DNA from: Levilactobacillus humaensis | GTDB lineage: Bacteria; Bacillota; Bacilli; Lactobacillales; Lactobacillaceae | DNA length: 37,525 bases | Reading direction: 5' to 3' | Assembly (NCBI RefSeq): GCF_024345185.1 | Contig: NZ_BROB01000023.1 | Location: 1-37,525, forward strand | Position numbers and translations under genes: made by a program | In this document: positions 24,332-30,935 of the stretch, piece after piece | How positions within the stretch are numbered: position 1 is the stretch's first letter | How the letters are laid out: every line of letters starts with the position of its first letter | Notes under the pieces: model-generated | The model's database searches: none | Told to the model about the DNA's origin: nothing | What the model saw: the letters and a program-made list of their open reading frames with translations, nothing else

Positions 24332-25483
24332 TTAGGCAGCCCCTAATTCGCGGGGATGACGGCTCAACAGCAACGCCAAGGCAATGTAGACGGCCGCGAC
24401 TGCCGTAAGCACTAAGAACATCCTCTGGTAACCCACAGCTTCGACGACCCAACCCAAGACAACGGCGCCCAGCCCCATCCCCAGGTCGTAGGAATTCAGG
24501 AACATCCCCGTCGCCGTATCCCGATTGGCTAGTGTCGTTTCCTTAAAGATCCAGGCCTGCAGAGTCGGGTAAATGGCCCCATCAGCCACGCCATAGAGTA
24601 CACCCGCTACCAGCAATAGCCAGTTGCGATCGACAAAGGCAATCATCAACACACCTGCAGTCAAAAATACCGTATTCAAAAGCAGAATTGCCCGTGGTCC
24701 TCGGTGATCGAAGGTCCGGCCCACGATCGGTCGAATCACGACCCCGGCAATGGCGGCCACGAAGAAGAACCCGGAGATCACGCTCAGATGGCGAATTTCC
24801 GCGTAAATTGGTGTGAAGGTCATCACGCCACTCATTAAGACCCCTAGGACGAAGACTAAGCTACATTGGGGGAGAAACTGTCTATCGAATATGGGTGCGG
24901 CTTCCACCGTCTCTACGGCTGACTGGGTGGGTTTGCTGGTGCCAAAGATGGCCAGCATGGCCGCGAAGAGAATTCCGATACAAGCCAGGAAGAAGACCGC
25001 AAACCCATGACGATGCACCAGATCCAAGGCCAGCAATGGCGCCAACGAGGCCGTCACCATGGTTCCGATCCCGAAGTACCCCATCCCTTCACCGATCTTT
25101 TCGTTCGGCAGTTCGGCGGCCGCCGAGGTGGCAAAGTAGGTCGTGGTGATCCCATGCCCGAGACCGTTGAACAACCGCAAAAGTACCAGCAGTCCAAAAC
25201 TACCGAGTAACGGGTACCCGACCGCCGCCAAGAGGTAGAGGAGAATGCCGACGACCAGGAGGCCCTTTTTACTGAACCGATCTGAGAACCACGGGACGAA
25301 TAACCGGGTGATCAGGGCCGCAAACATAATGGCCCCCACGAAGATCCCGATTTGTGCCGGCGACATCCCCAGGTGTTTTCCGTAGAGGGGCAAGACTGGC
25401 ACCTGCATGTTGTAAACCATGAATAGCAGGGCATTCCCGATTAAAATTAAAATGAAATTACGACTCCAATACGACGTTTGCAT
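24332..25483 (-). CDS. MFS transporter (DHA1-like, 12 TM)
   Basis: A 383-residue major facilitator superfamily protein with about 12 hydrophobic helices. Between helices 2 and 3 it has PWFSDRFSKKGLL, a form of motif A (G-x3-D-R-x-G-R-K). A second cytoplasmic loop in the C-terminal half has VGRTFDHRGPRAI. Helix 1 (ILILIGNALLFMVYNMQVPVL) is typical of the drug:H+ antiporter DHA1 group. The substrate is unknown. The ribosome binding site is GGGAGGAA. The 5' leader is unusual: a 15-bp terminator hairpin with a T-run ends about 20 nt before the ribosome binding site, so expression must depend on read-through. Confidence 0.87.
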   Translation of the reverse strand: MQTSYWSRNFILILIGNALLFMVYNMQVPVLPLYGKHLGMSPAQIGIFVGAIMFAALITRLFVPWFSDRFSKKGLLVVGILLYLLAAVGYPLLGSFGLLVLLRLFNGLGHGITTTYFATSAAAELPNEKIGEGMGYFGIGTMVTASLAPLLALDLVHRHGFAVFFLACIGILFAAMLAIFGTSKPTQSAVETVEAAPIFDRQFLPQCSLVFVLGVLMSGVMTFTPIYAEIRHLSVISGFFFVAAIAGVVIRPIVGRTFDHRGPRAILLLNTVFLTAGVLMIAFVDRNWLLLVAGVLYGVADGAIYPTLQAWIFKETTLANRDTATGMFLNSYDLGMGLGAVVLGWVVEAVGYQRMFLVLTAVAAVYIALALLLSRHPRELGAA

Positions 25484-25506
25484 GTGAAAATTCCTCCCTG
25501 GAAGAC

Positions 25507-25546
25507 AAAAAAGGCCAGATAAGATGAGCGATCATCTTATCTGGCC
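25507..25546 (-). terminator. Leader terminator/attenuator of the MFS gene
   Basis: On the minus strand GGCCAGATAAGATGA and its exact complement form a 15-bp stem with a 4-nt loop (25513-25546), followed by TTTTTT (25512-25507). Only about 24 nt separate it from the start codon, too few for another promoter. Upstream AGATAAG (25580-25574) repeats the 5' arm and could pair with the 3' arm instead. GGAAGAC (25596-25590) is complementary to GTCTTCC (25506-25500), beside the ribosome binding site. The hairpin may also terminate transcripts from the SDR gene upstream, which has no other terminator. Confidence 0.75.
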
Positions 25547-25618
25547 GTAACCCTCCGATACCCTGACGAGTACCTTATCTAACTAAATAGTCTTCCGATA
25601 GTGTATTAAGTTACTCAA

Positions 25619-25648
25619 AGTGTAGCGCATCGGACCACCGGAACGCAA
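25619..25648 (-). promoter_or_regulatory. Promoter of the MFS transporter
   Basis: On the minus strand TTGCGT (25648-25643), 18 bp, TACACT (25624-25619). It would give a leader of about 125 nt that contains the attenuator-like hairpin. Confidence 0.5.
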
Positions 25649-25667
25649 GGAGAACTTGACCAACCCC

Positions 25668-26702
25668 CTAAGCTGTCACTAGGCCTAAATCAATCATCGA
25701 CTGCGCTGTTGCAACAATCGCCGTCGCGGCAGAACGGGGATGCCAACCGAGAAACCGAACGGCCTTGGCATCGCTGGTACCGGCGTATTTGCCCACCAAT
25801 GAAGCGAGCATTTTCAGATCTGATCGTACCAGCGCAGCGGCTTTAATGGCCAGATTTGGAATTGTTCTGGTGGGGAGCCTACCCGCGAACTGGGGAAAGG
25901 CCTCCCGTAACACATTAGCCACGTCTAGCATCGACAGCGTTTCCCCGGTCGTGGCCAAGAAGCGTTCCCCCGCAGCCTGAGGGGCCGTCATGGCTAACAA
26001 ATGCAGACTGGCCACGTCACGAACGTCGACATAGCCGGAATTAATATTAGGAACCGCCCGCAACTGGCCCTCTAATAACTGGCGTACCTGGACGTTGGAG
26101 TGGGAGTAGTCGCTGGCTAAGACCGGCCCCATCACAGCAACCGGATTGACCGCTGCGAGTTCCATGCCCTGGCCTTCTGTGGCAATGAAATCCCAGGCAG
26201 CACGTTCGGCAAGCGTCTTAGACTTCTGGTAGGGATGAATCCCCTTGGCAACAAGATTAGACCAATCCTTTTCGGTGTAAGGGGTGGTACGGTGAGAATG
26301 TCCGGCAAAGATGGCCCCATAAGCAGAGGTCAAAACGACCCGTTTGACCCCAGCATCTCTGGCTGCCGTCAGGACGCGCCGTACGCCATTGACGGCCGGT
26401 CGAATCATCTCGTTTTCATCCTTGAAGACCCGATTGGGAGTCGGCGAAGCCACGTGGATGACGTACGTCGCGCCGGCCATCACGTCAGCCCAGTGGGCAT
26501 CGTGAGTGAGGTCGGCCTCGACAACTGACACTTGGCTGAGGTCCTGAACACCGCCCGTCGTTAATATCTTCAGCACCAACGGCCGCTTCTTCAACGACCG
26601 CACCGTGGTGCGCACGGCATACCCTTGTTGTAATAACTGACAAATAATGTGGCTGGCAATGAACCCACTTCCACCGGTAACGACGACTAATGGTTTTGAC
26701 AT
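25668..26702 (-). CDS. Extended SDR, DFR-like NAD(P)-dependent reductase
   Basis: A 344-residue extended short-chain dehydrogenase of the epimerase/dihydroflavonol-reductase-like group. The cofactor loop TGGSGFIA is at 9-16. Arg residues after the second strand (RTTVRSLKKR) favour NADPH. The active-site Y158-x3-K162 lies in PYQKSK, with a preceding Ser in VVLTSAYGA. Such enzymes reduce aldehydes and ketones in the cytoplasm; the substrate is unknown. The ribosome binding site is weak (GAGAG). The gene is divergent from a TetR gene with overlapping promoters, so that regulator probably controls it. No terminator follows before the MFS promoter. Confidence 0.87.
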   Translation of the reverse strand: MSKPLVVVTGGSGFIASHIICQLLQQGYAVRTTVRSLKKRPLVLKILTTGGVQDLSQVSVVEADLTHDAHWADVMAGATYVIHVASPTPNRVFKDENEMIRPAVNGVRRVLTAARDAGVKRVVLTSAYGAIFAGHSHRTTPYTEKDWSNLVAKGIHPYQKSKTLAERAAWDFIATEGQGMELAAVNPVAVMGPVLASDYSHSNVQVRQLLEGQLRAVPNINSGYVDVRDVASLHLLAMTAPQAAGERFLATTGETLSMLDVANVLREAFPQFAGRLPTRTIPNLAIKAAALVRSDLKMLASLVGKYAGTSDAKAVRFLGWHPRSAATAIVATAQSMIDLGLVTA

Positions 26703-26729
26703 TCTTAATCACTCTCGCTTTCGTTTCAC

Positions 26730-26758
26730 TTGTAACGTCTGTGGCAAGAGCATACAAT
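26730..26758. promoter_or_regulatory. Overlapping divergent promoters, SDR and TetR
   Basis: Plus strand: TTGTAA (26730-26735), 17 bp, TACAAT (26753-26758). Minus strand over the same bases: TTGTAT, 17 bp, TACAAG. The two promoters lie on top of one another, and the ends TTGTA/TACAA form an inverted repeat, so use of one should exclude the other. Confidence 0.55.
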
Positions 26759-26816
26759 GACGGTAACCGACTTTCAAGCGAAAACGAGGCATCTCTGACA
26801 GAATGGAGCAAGTGTT

Positions 26817-27392
26817 ATGGCAGCGACAAAACACGCACAGACAATTAAACAAGACTCCCAGGATTACCTGGCAACCGCCCTACTGGCCCTCTTAGAAACC
26901 CACGATCTGACTGATCTCACCGTGACTCAGGTCGTTAAACGAGCTGGTGTCAGTCGCATGGCGTTTTACCGGAATTTCGATACTCTGGACGCCGTGCTCA
27001 CAACACACTTCGCGCCGATCATGGCGGTGGGGTTCGCCGACGTCCTGGCTCACGCCCCGGAGGACCAGAAACTGGCCGCTCTGGGAACCTTCTTTACTAA
27101 ACTAGGGCCCACACTTCGACTGGCGGTCGACCGCGGGTTCGAACCAGTTTTCCAGAATCTGTTCGATGACAACATGCAGCATTTTTATGCGGTGACCATG
27201 ACCTGGAAAGGCGCGACACCGACCCAACAAAAATACTGGACGCAGTTCATGTCGGCTGGAGTCTATCGCCTCTGGCGCGAATGGCTACTAGGTGGGCAAC
27301 AAGAGTCGTTGACCACGATGCATGACCTGCTGGCAGCCTTCCAGACGGGAACGATGACGGCCTTGATGGCCCTAGCAAATCCGACAACGTAA
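26817..27392 (+). CDS. TetR family transcriptional regulator
   Basis: A 191-residue TetR/AcrR protein. The helix-turn-helix covers about 32-58 and reads LTVTQVVKRAGVSRMAFYRNF, an unmistakable TetR recognition region. The C-terminal domain (70-191) is helical and resembles the lactobacillar TetR_C group with a W-x3-L-x-W near the end of the fold (YRLWREWLLGG). GGAG lies 8 nt before the ATG. It is divergent from the DFR-like SDR gene and shares its promoter segment. It is separated from the next gene by a bidirectional terminator. Confidence 0.88.
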   Translation: MAATKHAQTIKQDSQDYLATALLALLETHDLTDLTVTQVVKRAGVSRMAFYRNFDTLDAVLTTHFAPIMAVGFADVLAHAPEDQKLAALGTFFTKLGPTLRLAVDRGFEPVFQNLFDDNMQHFYAVTMTWKGATPTQQKYWTQFMSAGVYRLWREWLLGGQQESLTTMHDLLAAFQTGTMTALMALANPTT

Positions 27393-27438
27393 AAACAGGA
27401 CAGCAACCGGATTTGAAAAGCGGTCGCTGTCCTGTTTT
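27392..27438. terminator. Bidirectional terminator
   Basis: AAAACAGGACAGC and GCTGTCCTGTTTT form a 13-bp stem with a 21-nt loop. The plus strand ends in TTTTG, the minus strand in TTTTT, serving the convergent TetR and SDR genes. Confidence 0.85.
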
Positions 27439-27445
27439 GTTGTAC

Positions 27446-27461
27446 TGTTTCACGTGGAACA
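27446..27461. promoter_or_regulatory. parS site, exact consensus match
   Basis: Minus-strand TGTTCCACGTGAAACA matches the ParB/Spo0J-binding consensus TGTTNCACGTGAAACA at every position. It lies between the terminator at 27392 and the SDR stop codon. parS sites normally cluster around the replication origin, where ParB loads to organise and segregate the chromosome. Confidence 0.75.
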
Positions 27462-27469
27462 CACTATAA

Positions 27470-28207
27470 CTAGCTGTCCTGACGCGTTGCCGCGATGTCG
27501 ATTTCACGAACGTTAACTTCCTGCGGCATATCGTAGATGAATTTCACCGTCTGGGCCACGTACTTGGGATCCAAGGTTAAGCCACCCATGGTTTCCTTCC
27601 ATGCTTCGTAGTCCTTCAGAGCTGAAGCATCGGTCACGTGGGTCAGAAGTTCCGTCTCACCGGCACCGGGCGCCACGCGGGAAACCCGGACGTTGTCATT
27701 AGACACTTCCTGGCGAATCGTTTCTGATAAGCCGTGCACGCCAAACTTGCTGGCAACGTATGCCGCGTGGTTGGCGAAGGCCTTGAATCCAGCGATTGAA
27801 GACATGTTGATAATCGTGCCATGATGGCGTTTAACCATGGCGGGCAAGACGATCTGAGTGCCGTTGAGCACACCCATCACGTTGGTGTCGAGCATCGTTT
27901 GCCATTCCTTGGGATCCTGACGTTGGACATTTCCCAGGAGCATCACGCCAGCGTTGTTAATCAACAGGTCGGTCTCGCCGTATTGGGCTTCGGCCGTGTG
28001 AATTGCGTCGGCCAGGGCGGCCTGATCGGTCACGTCGACGGCAGCCACTAGCACGTTGTCAAAGTTCAATGGCAACTCACGAATCTTTTCGACCCGCCGA
28101 CCCAGTAATAACATCGGGTAACCCGCCGCGTTAAAGAGTTTGGCATCCTCGGCCCCAAAGCCTGAGCTGGCACCGGTGATGACGATTAAAGGTTTCGTAT
28201 TAGTCAT
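27470..28207 (-). CDS. Classical SDR family oxidoreductase
   Basis: A 245-residue classical short-chain dehydrogenase/reductase. Cofactor motif TGASSGFG is at 11-18, NNAG at 84-87, catalytic Ser137 (NMSSIAG), Tyr150 and Lys154 (AAYVASK). RR after the second strand (LLLGRRVEK) suggests NADP. This group includes YdfG-like oxidoreductases acting on hydroxy acids and aldehydes. The start is ATG 28207, with AGGAGGAA before it; an in-frame start further upstream (28270) would run into the promoter. It is divergent from a MerR regulator, and its promoter has the 19-bp spacer with a dyad that MerR proteins use, so induction by that regulator is likely. Confidence 0.9.
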   Translation of the reverse strand: MTNTKPLIVITGASSGFGAEDAKLFNAAGYPMLLLGRRVEKIRELPLNFDNVLVAAVDVTDQAALADAIHTAEAQYGETDLLINNAGVMLLGNVQRQDPKEWQTMLDTNVMGVLNGTQIVLPAMVKRHHGTIINMSSIAGFKAFANHAAYVASKFGVHGLSETIRQEVSNDNVRVSRVAPGAGETELLTHVTDASALKDYEAWKETMGGLTLDPKYVAQTVKFIYDMPQEVNVREIDIAATRQDS

Positions 28208-28281
28208 GAGATAATTCCTCCTAAATTCTTTCAGTCCATTGGACGCGGCGATTTCACCGCCACGCCACAAGCAATAATGGT

Positions 28282-28312
28282 AGTATAGAATCTAGAGCTA
28301 ACTCTAGGTCAA
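28282..28312 (-). promoter_or_regulatory. MerR-type promoter of the SDR gene
   Basis: On the minus strand TTGACC (28312-28307), a 19-bp spacer and TATACT (28287-28282). The spacer carries the dyad CTAGAG-N4-CTCTAG (28292-28307). A 19-bp spacer with a centred palindrome is the hallmark of promoters activated by MerR proteins through DNA twisting. The MerR gene is divergent, about 30 bp away. Confidence 0.85.
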
Positions 28313-28343
28313 GCGATATTTTTAAAATAAAGGAGAAATTATC

Positions 28344-28841
28344 ATGAGCTATTCAATTGGACAGGTGGCCGATAAGCTATCGATCAGTCCCTATACCCTG
28401 CGTTACTACGATAAGGAGGGATTGTTGCCCTTCGTCGACCGCAACCAAGCGGGACGCCGGCGGTTTAAAGACAATGACTTCAACTTTCTAGAAGTCATCG
28501 TCTGTCTCAAGGAGGCCGGCGTCCCGGTCAAGCAGATCGGGAACTTTATCGACCTCTGCATGACCGGCGACACCACGCTTGAGGACCGCTATGACTTCCT
28601 GAATGAACATGAGGCCAAGCTGGAAGCAAAGATGGCGCGGCTTCAACATACCCTGGATTTTCTCCGCTGGAAGAAGTGGTACTACAAGACGGCACTCCAG
28701 GCCGGAACGGAGCGGATTCACTACCTGCCGGGTACCAATCAGGTCGACCCCGCTGTGCATGCTGAATTTAATCAGTTAGTGGCGGATGGCGCGGATCCCA
28801 AGGACTTGGGGAACCTGCCAGAAGGGACGGCTAAAGCATGA
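28344..28841 (+). CDS. MerR family transcriptional regulator
   Basis: A 165-residue MerR-type activator. The winged helix-turn-helix spans about 2-70, with SIGQVADKLSISPYTLRYYD followed by KEGLLPF. The dimerisation helix covers about 78-118 and is rich in Lys, Glu and Leu. The short C-terminus (LPGTNQVDPAVHAEF) lacks cysteine clusters for metal, so the group is that of stress or aldehyde-responsive members (AdhR/YhdM-like). AAAGGAG precedes the ATG. It is divergent from the classical SDR gene, whose promoter carries a matching dyad, and overlaps the next gene (GNAT) by 4 bases (ATGA), which means translational coupling. Confidence 0.9.
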   Translation: MSYSIGQVADKLSISPYTLRYYDKEGLLPFVDRNQAGRRRFKDNDFNFLEVIVCLKEAGVPVKQIGNFIDLCMTGDTTLEDRYDFLNEHEAKLEAKMARLQHTLDFLRWKKWYYKTALQAGTERIHYLPGTNQVDPAVHAEFNQLVADGADPKDLGNLPEGTAKA

Positions 28842-29305
28842 TCACCTTGCAAACTTTGACCCCCGTCAGTCCCGACTGGACCACGGCTGCTGCACAAATT
28901 GGTGCCATCCCCTGGTCCGCGGGGCCACACCTTTCTAAGGTGATGACCACGGCTGACTGGCAACCTTGGGAACGAGTTGTTTACGCTACGGATGGTGACC
29001 ATCTCGTGGGATGTTGTGCTCTGCTAGCCAACGATATCGTGCCGGACACCGACTACACCCCATTTATCAGTACCGTCTACGTCGATCCCACCTATCGCCA
29101 GCGCGGGATCAGCTTGAAATTGGTGCGGACGGCCGAACAAGCGGCGGTCGCAGCCAATATTACCGGCTTGTACATCGTCACCCGCCACGTCGGGCTTTAC
29201 GAGCACCTGGACTACCGGCTGGTCGACCAACAGAACGATCGGTTCGGCCGGCCTAGCCGAATACTTTATAAGGCTTTGGTGGCTGGGGAAAATGATGGTA
29301 TTTAA
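28838..29305 (+). CDS. GNAT family N-acetyltransferase
   Basis: A 155-residue GNAT acetyltransferase, which would move an acetyl group from acetyl-CoA to an amine. Strand 4 and motif A read FISTVYVDPTYRQRGISLKLV, with the CoA pyrophosphate loop R-Q-R-G-I-S. Motif B follows with YIVTRHVGLYEHLDYRLVD, including the Y-x2-x-G-F/Y type ending. The acceptor is unknown. The start codon overlaps the MerR stop codon by ATGA, so the two are made together. The transcript ends at the hairpin at 29377. Confidence 0.85.
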   Translation: MITLQTLTPVSPDWTTAAAQIGAIPWSAGPHLSKVMTTADWQPWERVVYATDGDHLVGCCALLANDIVPDTDYTPFISTVYVDPTYRQRGISLKLVRTAEQAAVAANITGLYIVTRHVGLYEHLDYRLVDQQNDRFGRPSRILYKALVAGENDGI

Positions 29306-29376
29306 CTTCGCCAGAACAGGCAACTAAAATTACTAAATAGTGAAACCAGCTGACTGAACTTTGTTATTAGATACAG

Positions 29377-29425
29377 AAATGGCCGCTCTACGGGTAATGT
29401 TCACCGTAGAGCGGCCATTTTTTCA
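29377..29425 (+). terminator. Strong terminator after the GNAT gene
   Basis: AAATGGCCGCTCTACGG and its exact complement form a 17-bp stem with a 10-nt loop, followed by a T-run. The bases 29306-29376 before it show no gene. Confidence 0.88.
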
Positions 29426-29434
29426 TATTAACGC

Positions 29435-29741
29435 TTATGGAAAGGTCGTCACAAACCAATCACACCAGATCATCAGAGATTCCGCATCGTCTGGAGACTC
29501 TTTTAAGGCTATTTTCATCGCCGTTTACCGTGCTTCACCGTCATCTGGACGGGTAAACTGACGTGTGCATCAGCGTCCCGTGTGAACAGCACGTGACTAT
29601 CGCGCGCGTCCGTGTCATTTCTAACGTGATCTGGCCGCGATGTGACCACCCCTCATCTTTCATGATGACCCCCGCCTCCGTGCCAAGTTCACCGAGTGTC
29701 TCGCCCTGATCATAAGGTATCTAGTGGGCCATATTGCTCAC
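29435..29741 (-). pseudogene. Decayed small gene after the DJ-1 gene
   Basis: The minus strand right after the DJ-1 stop codon has AAAGG and GTG/ATG starts, reading VSNMAH, then a TAG stop, then IPYDQGETLGELGTEAGVIM and KDEGWSHRGQITLE. Reading shifts frame to RDSHVLFTRDADAHVSLPVQ and again to MKIALKESPDDAESLMIW, ending CDWFVTTFP at TAA 29435-29437. All three pieces have protein-like composition and join in order. I read this as one gene of about 100 codons broken by a stop and two frameshifts. The family was not recognised. It would have been the third gene of the ArsR/DJ-1 operon. Confidence 0.55.
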
Positions 29742-29743
29742 CT

Positions 29744-30445
29744 TTACATTGATTTCGTCAGGTTCTGTACCAATACTCGCGCGACTGCCTTGGCTGAGAA
29801 AGGATTCTGCCCGGTGATCAGCTGACCATCTTGTACCGCATACTCCCGATAGGCCCGGCGCTTCAGAAAAGTGGCTCCTCGCTGTTCTGCCGCATCTTGA
29901 TTGAAAAACGGCACGACAGACTTCTTGCCAGCCAGAACTTCTTCAGCCTTGGTAAAGCCAGTAATCCGACGACCAGCGATCAGGTAATCACCGGCGGCCA
30001 TCTTAATATTCAACAGCCCAGCAATCCCGTGACAAACAGAGGTGACATAGCCCCCCTGATTGTAAATACTGGTCGCAATGGCTTGTAGTTCAGAATTGTC
30101 GGGGAAATCCCACATGACGCCGTGACCACCCGCATAGTAGATAGCCGCATATTCCGAAGGATCAACCTGTGATGGCTTCAGGGAATGCGTCAGAGCACGT
30201 TGCCGGAAATCAGTCGTTTCATAGAACGCCATGATCTCTTCATCAACATACTTCATACTCCGTGGATCCAATGGAACGAATCCCCCTTTGGGACTGACAT
30301 AATCGACTTGATAGCCCGCCTTCTGCACGATTAGGGCAAATTCGGTGGCTTCTCCCAACCACAGACCCGTTGGTTCCGGTGCTTCACCATAACGCGTCGT
30401 ATTCGTTAGAACAATCAAGATTCTCTTTAAAGTTGCTGGTTGCAT
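29744..30445 (-). CDS. DJ-1/PfpI family protein (Hsp31-like)
   Basis: A 233-residue protein of the DJ-1/PfpI superfamily, class I glutamine amidotransferase-like. The nucleophile elbow SVCHG has Cys138 followed by His139. The conserved Glu32 (TGLWLGEATEF) that sets the cysteine pKa is present. GGHG around residue 108 and the GGFVPLDPRSMKY block place it with Hsp31/YajL-type members, which detoxify methylglyoxal-like aldehydes or act as chaperones in the cytoplasm. The start overlaps the ArsR gene by 19 nt, with GGAG 8 nt before the ATG, so both are one operon. Which activity applies here is not known. Confidence 0.88.
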   Translation of the reverse strand: MQPATLKRILIVLTNTTRYGEAPEPTGLWLGEATEFALIVQKAGYQVDYVSPKGGFVPLDPRSMKYVDEEIMAFYETTDFRQRALTHSLKPSQVDPSEYAAIYYAGGHGVMWDFPDNSELQAIATSIYNQGGYVTSVCHGIAGLLNIKMAAGDYLIAGRRITGFTKAEEVLAGKKSVVPFFNQDAAEQRGATFLKRRAYREYAVQDGQLITGQNPFSAKAVARVLVQNLTKSM

Positions 30446-30765
30446 TTCATCGTCTCCATAACGTGGTCTAATAGGATCTTCAATTGATCAATTTGCTTTG
30501 TTTGATGGGTGAGATAATAGAAATTTTTCGTTCCCTCGCGCCGATAGTCCACGAGCTTAACCTCACGTAAAATCTTGAGGTGATGAGAGACCGCTGGTCG
30601 CGAGAGAGCCGTCACCCCCATCAGATCAGTCACCTGCAAACCTCGATGAACCACCTTCTGATCCAGCAAAGCAATGATAATGGCCTGACGCTTCTGATCC
30701 CCCAAAGCCACAAGAAAATCACTAGAATTGGTAAATTCATGTTTTAATTTCGTTAGATTTGACAT
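30427..30765 (-). CDS. ArsR family transcriptional regulator
   Basis: A 112-residue ArsR/SmtB-type winged helix repressor. The recognition region reads LMGVTALSRPAVSHHLKILREV, the canonical S-R-P-A-V-S-H-H-L-K form, followed by the beta wing (VDYRREGTKNFYYL). The ELCVCD metal-binding cysteines are absent, so this is likely a redox or small-molecule sensor rather than a metal sensor. It is co-transcribed and overlapping with the DJ-1 gene and divergent from a quinone-oxidoreductase-like gene. Repeated TTTAAACC elements in the intergenic region are candidate binding sites. Confidence 0.88.
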   Translation of the reverse strand: MSNLTKLKHEFTNSSDFLVALGDQKRQAIIIALLDQKVVHRGLQVTDLMGVTALSRPAVSHHLKILREVKLVDYRREGTKNFYYLTHQTKQIDQLKILLDHVMETMKCNQQL

Positions 30766-30790
30766 TTTCCGTTGCCTCTTTGTTTATTAT

Positions 30791-30918
30791 TTTAAACCAT
30801 TAAAACACGATGGTCGTTCTTTGTCAACTTGATGTATTCAAGGATTAGGTCGAATTATTCGGTTGACATTTTTAAACCGACTGAGTAATATGTACCTTAT
30901 TCGTTTAAAAATATAAAC
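30791..30918. promoter_or_regulatory. ArsR-controlled divergent promoter region
   Basis: Plus strand: TTGACA (30863-30868), 17 bp, TAATAT (30886-30891), a near-consensus promoter for the MDR gene. A dyad TCGGTT-N10-AACCGA (30859-30880) overlaps its -35. A second dyad GTTTA-N6-TAAAC (30903-30918) lies just after the start site. TTTAAACC occurs at 30791 and 30871. The arrangement fits repression by the neighbouring ArsR protein. Confidence 0.6.
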
Positions 30919-30935
30919 CAAAAGAAGGTCACTTA

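Noticed and set aside
25554-25572. CTGACGAG on the plus strand as a hammerhead ribozyme core
   Set aside because: The second conserved block (GAAA after stem II) and the closing helices are missing. The string is explained as part of the MFS leader on the other strand.
29361-29561. 66-codon plus-strand open frame after the GNAT gene
   Set aside because: It runs through the strong terminator hairpin at 29377-29425, lacks a good ribosome binding site, and lies opposite the decayed minus-strand gene.
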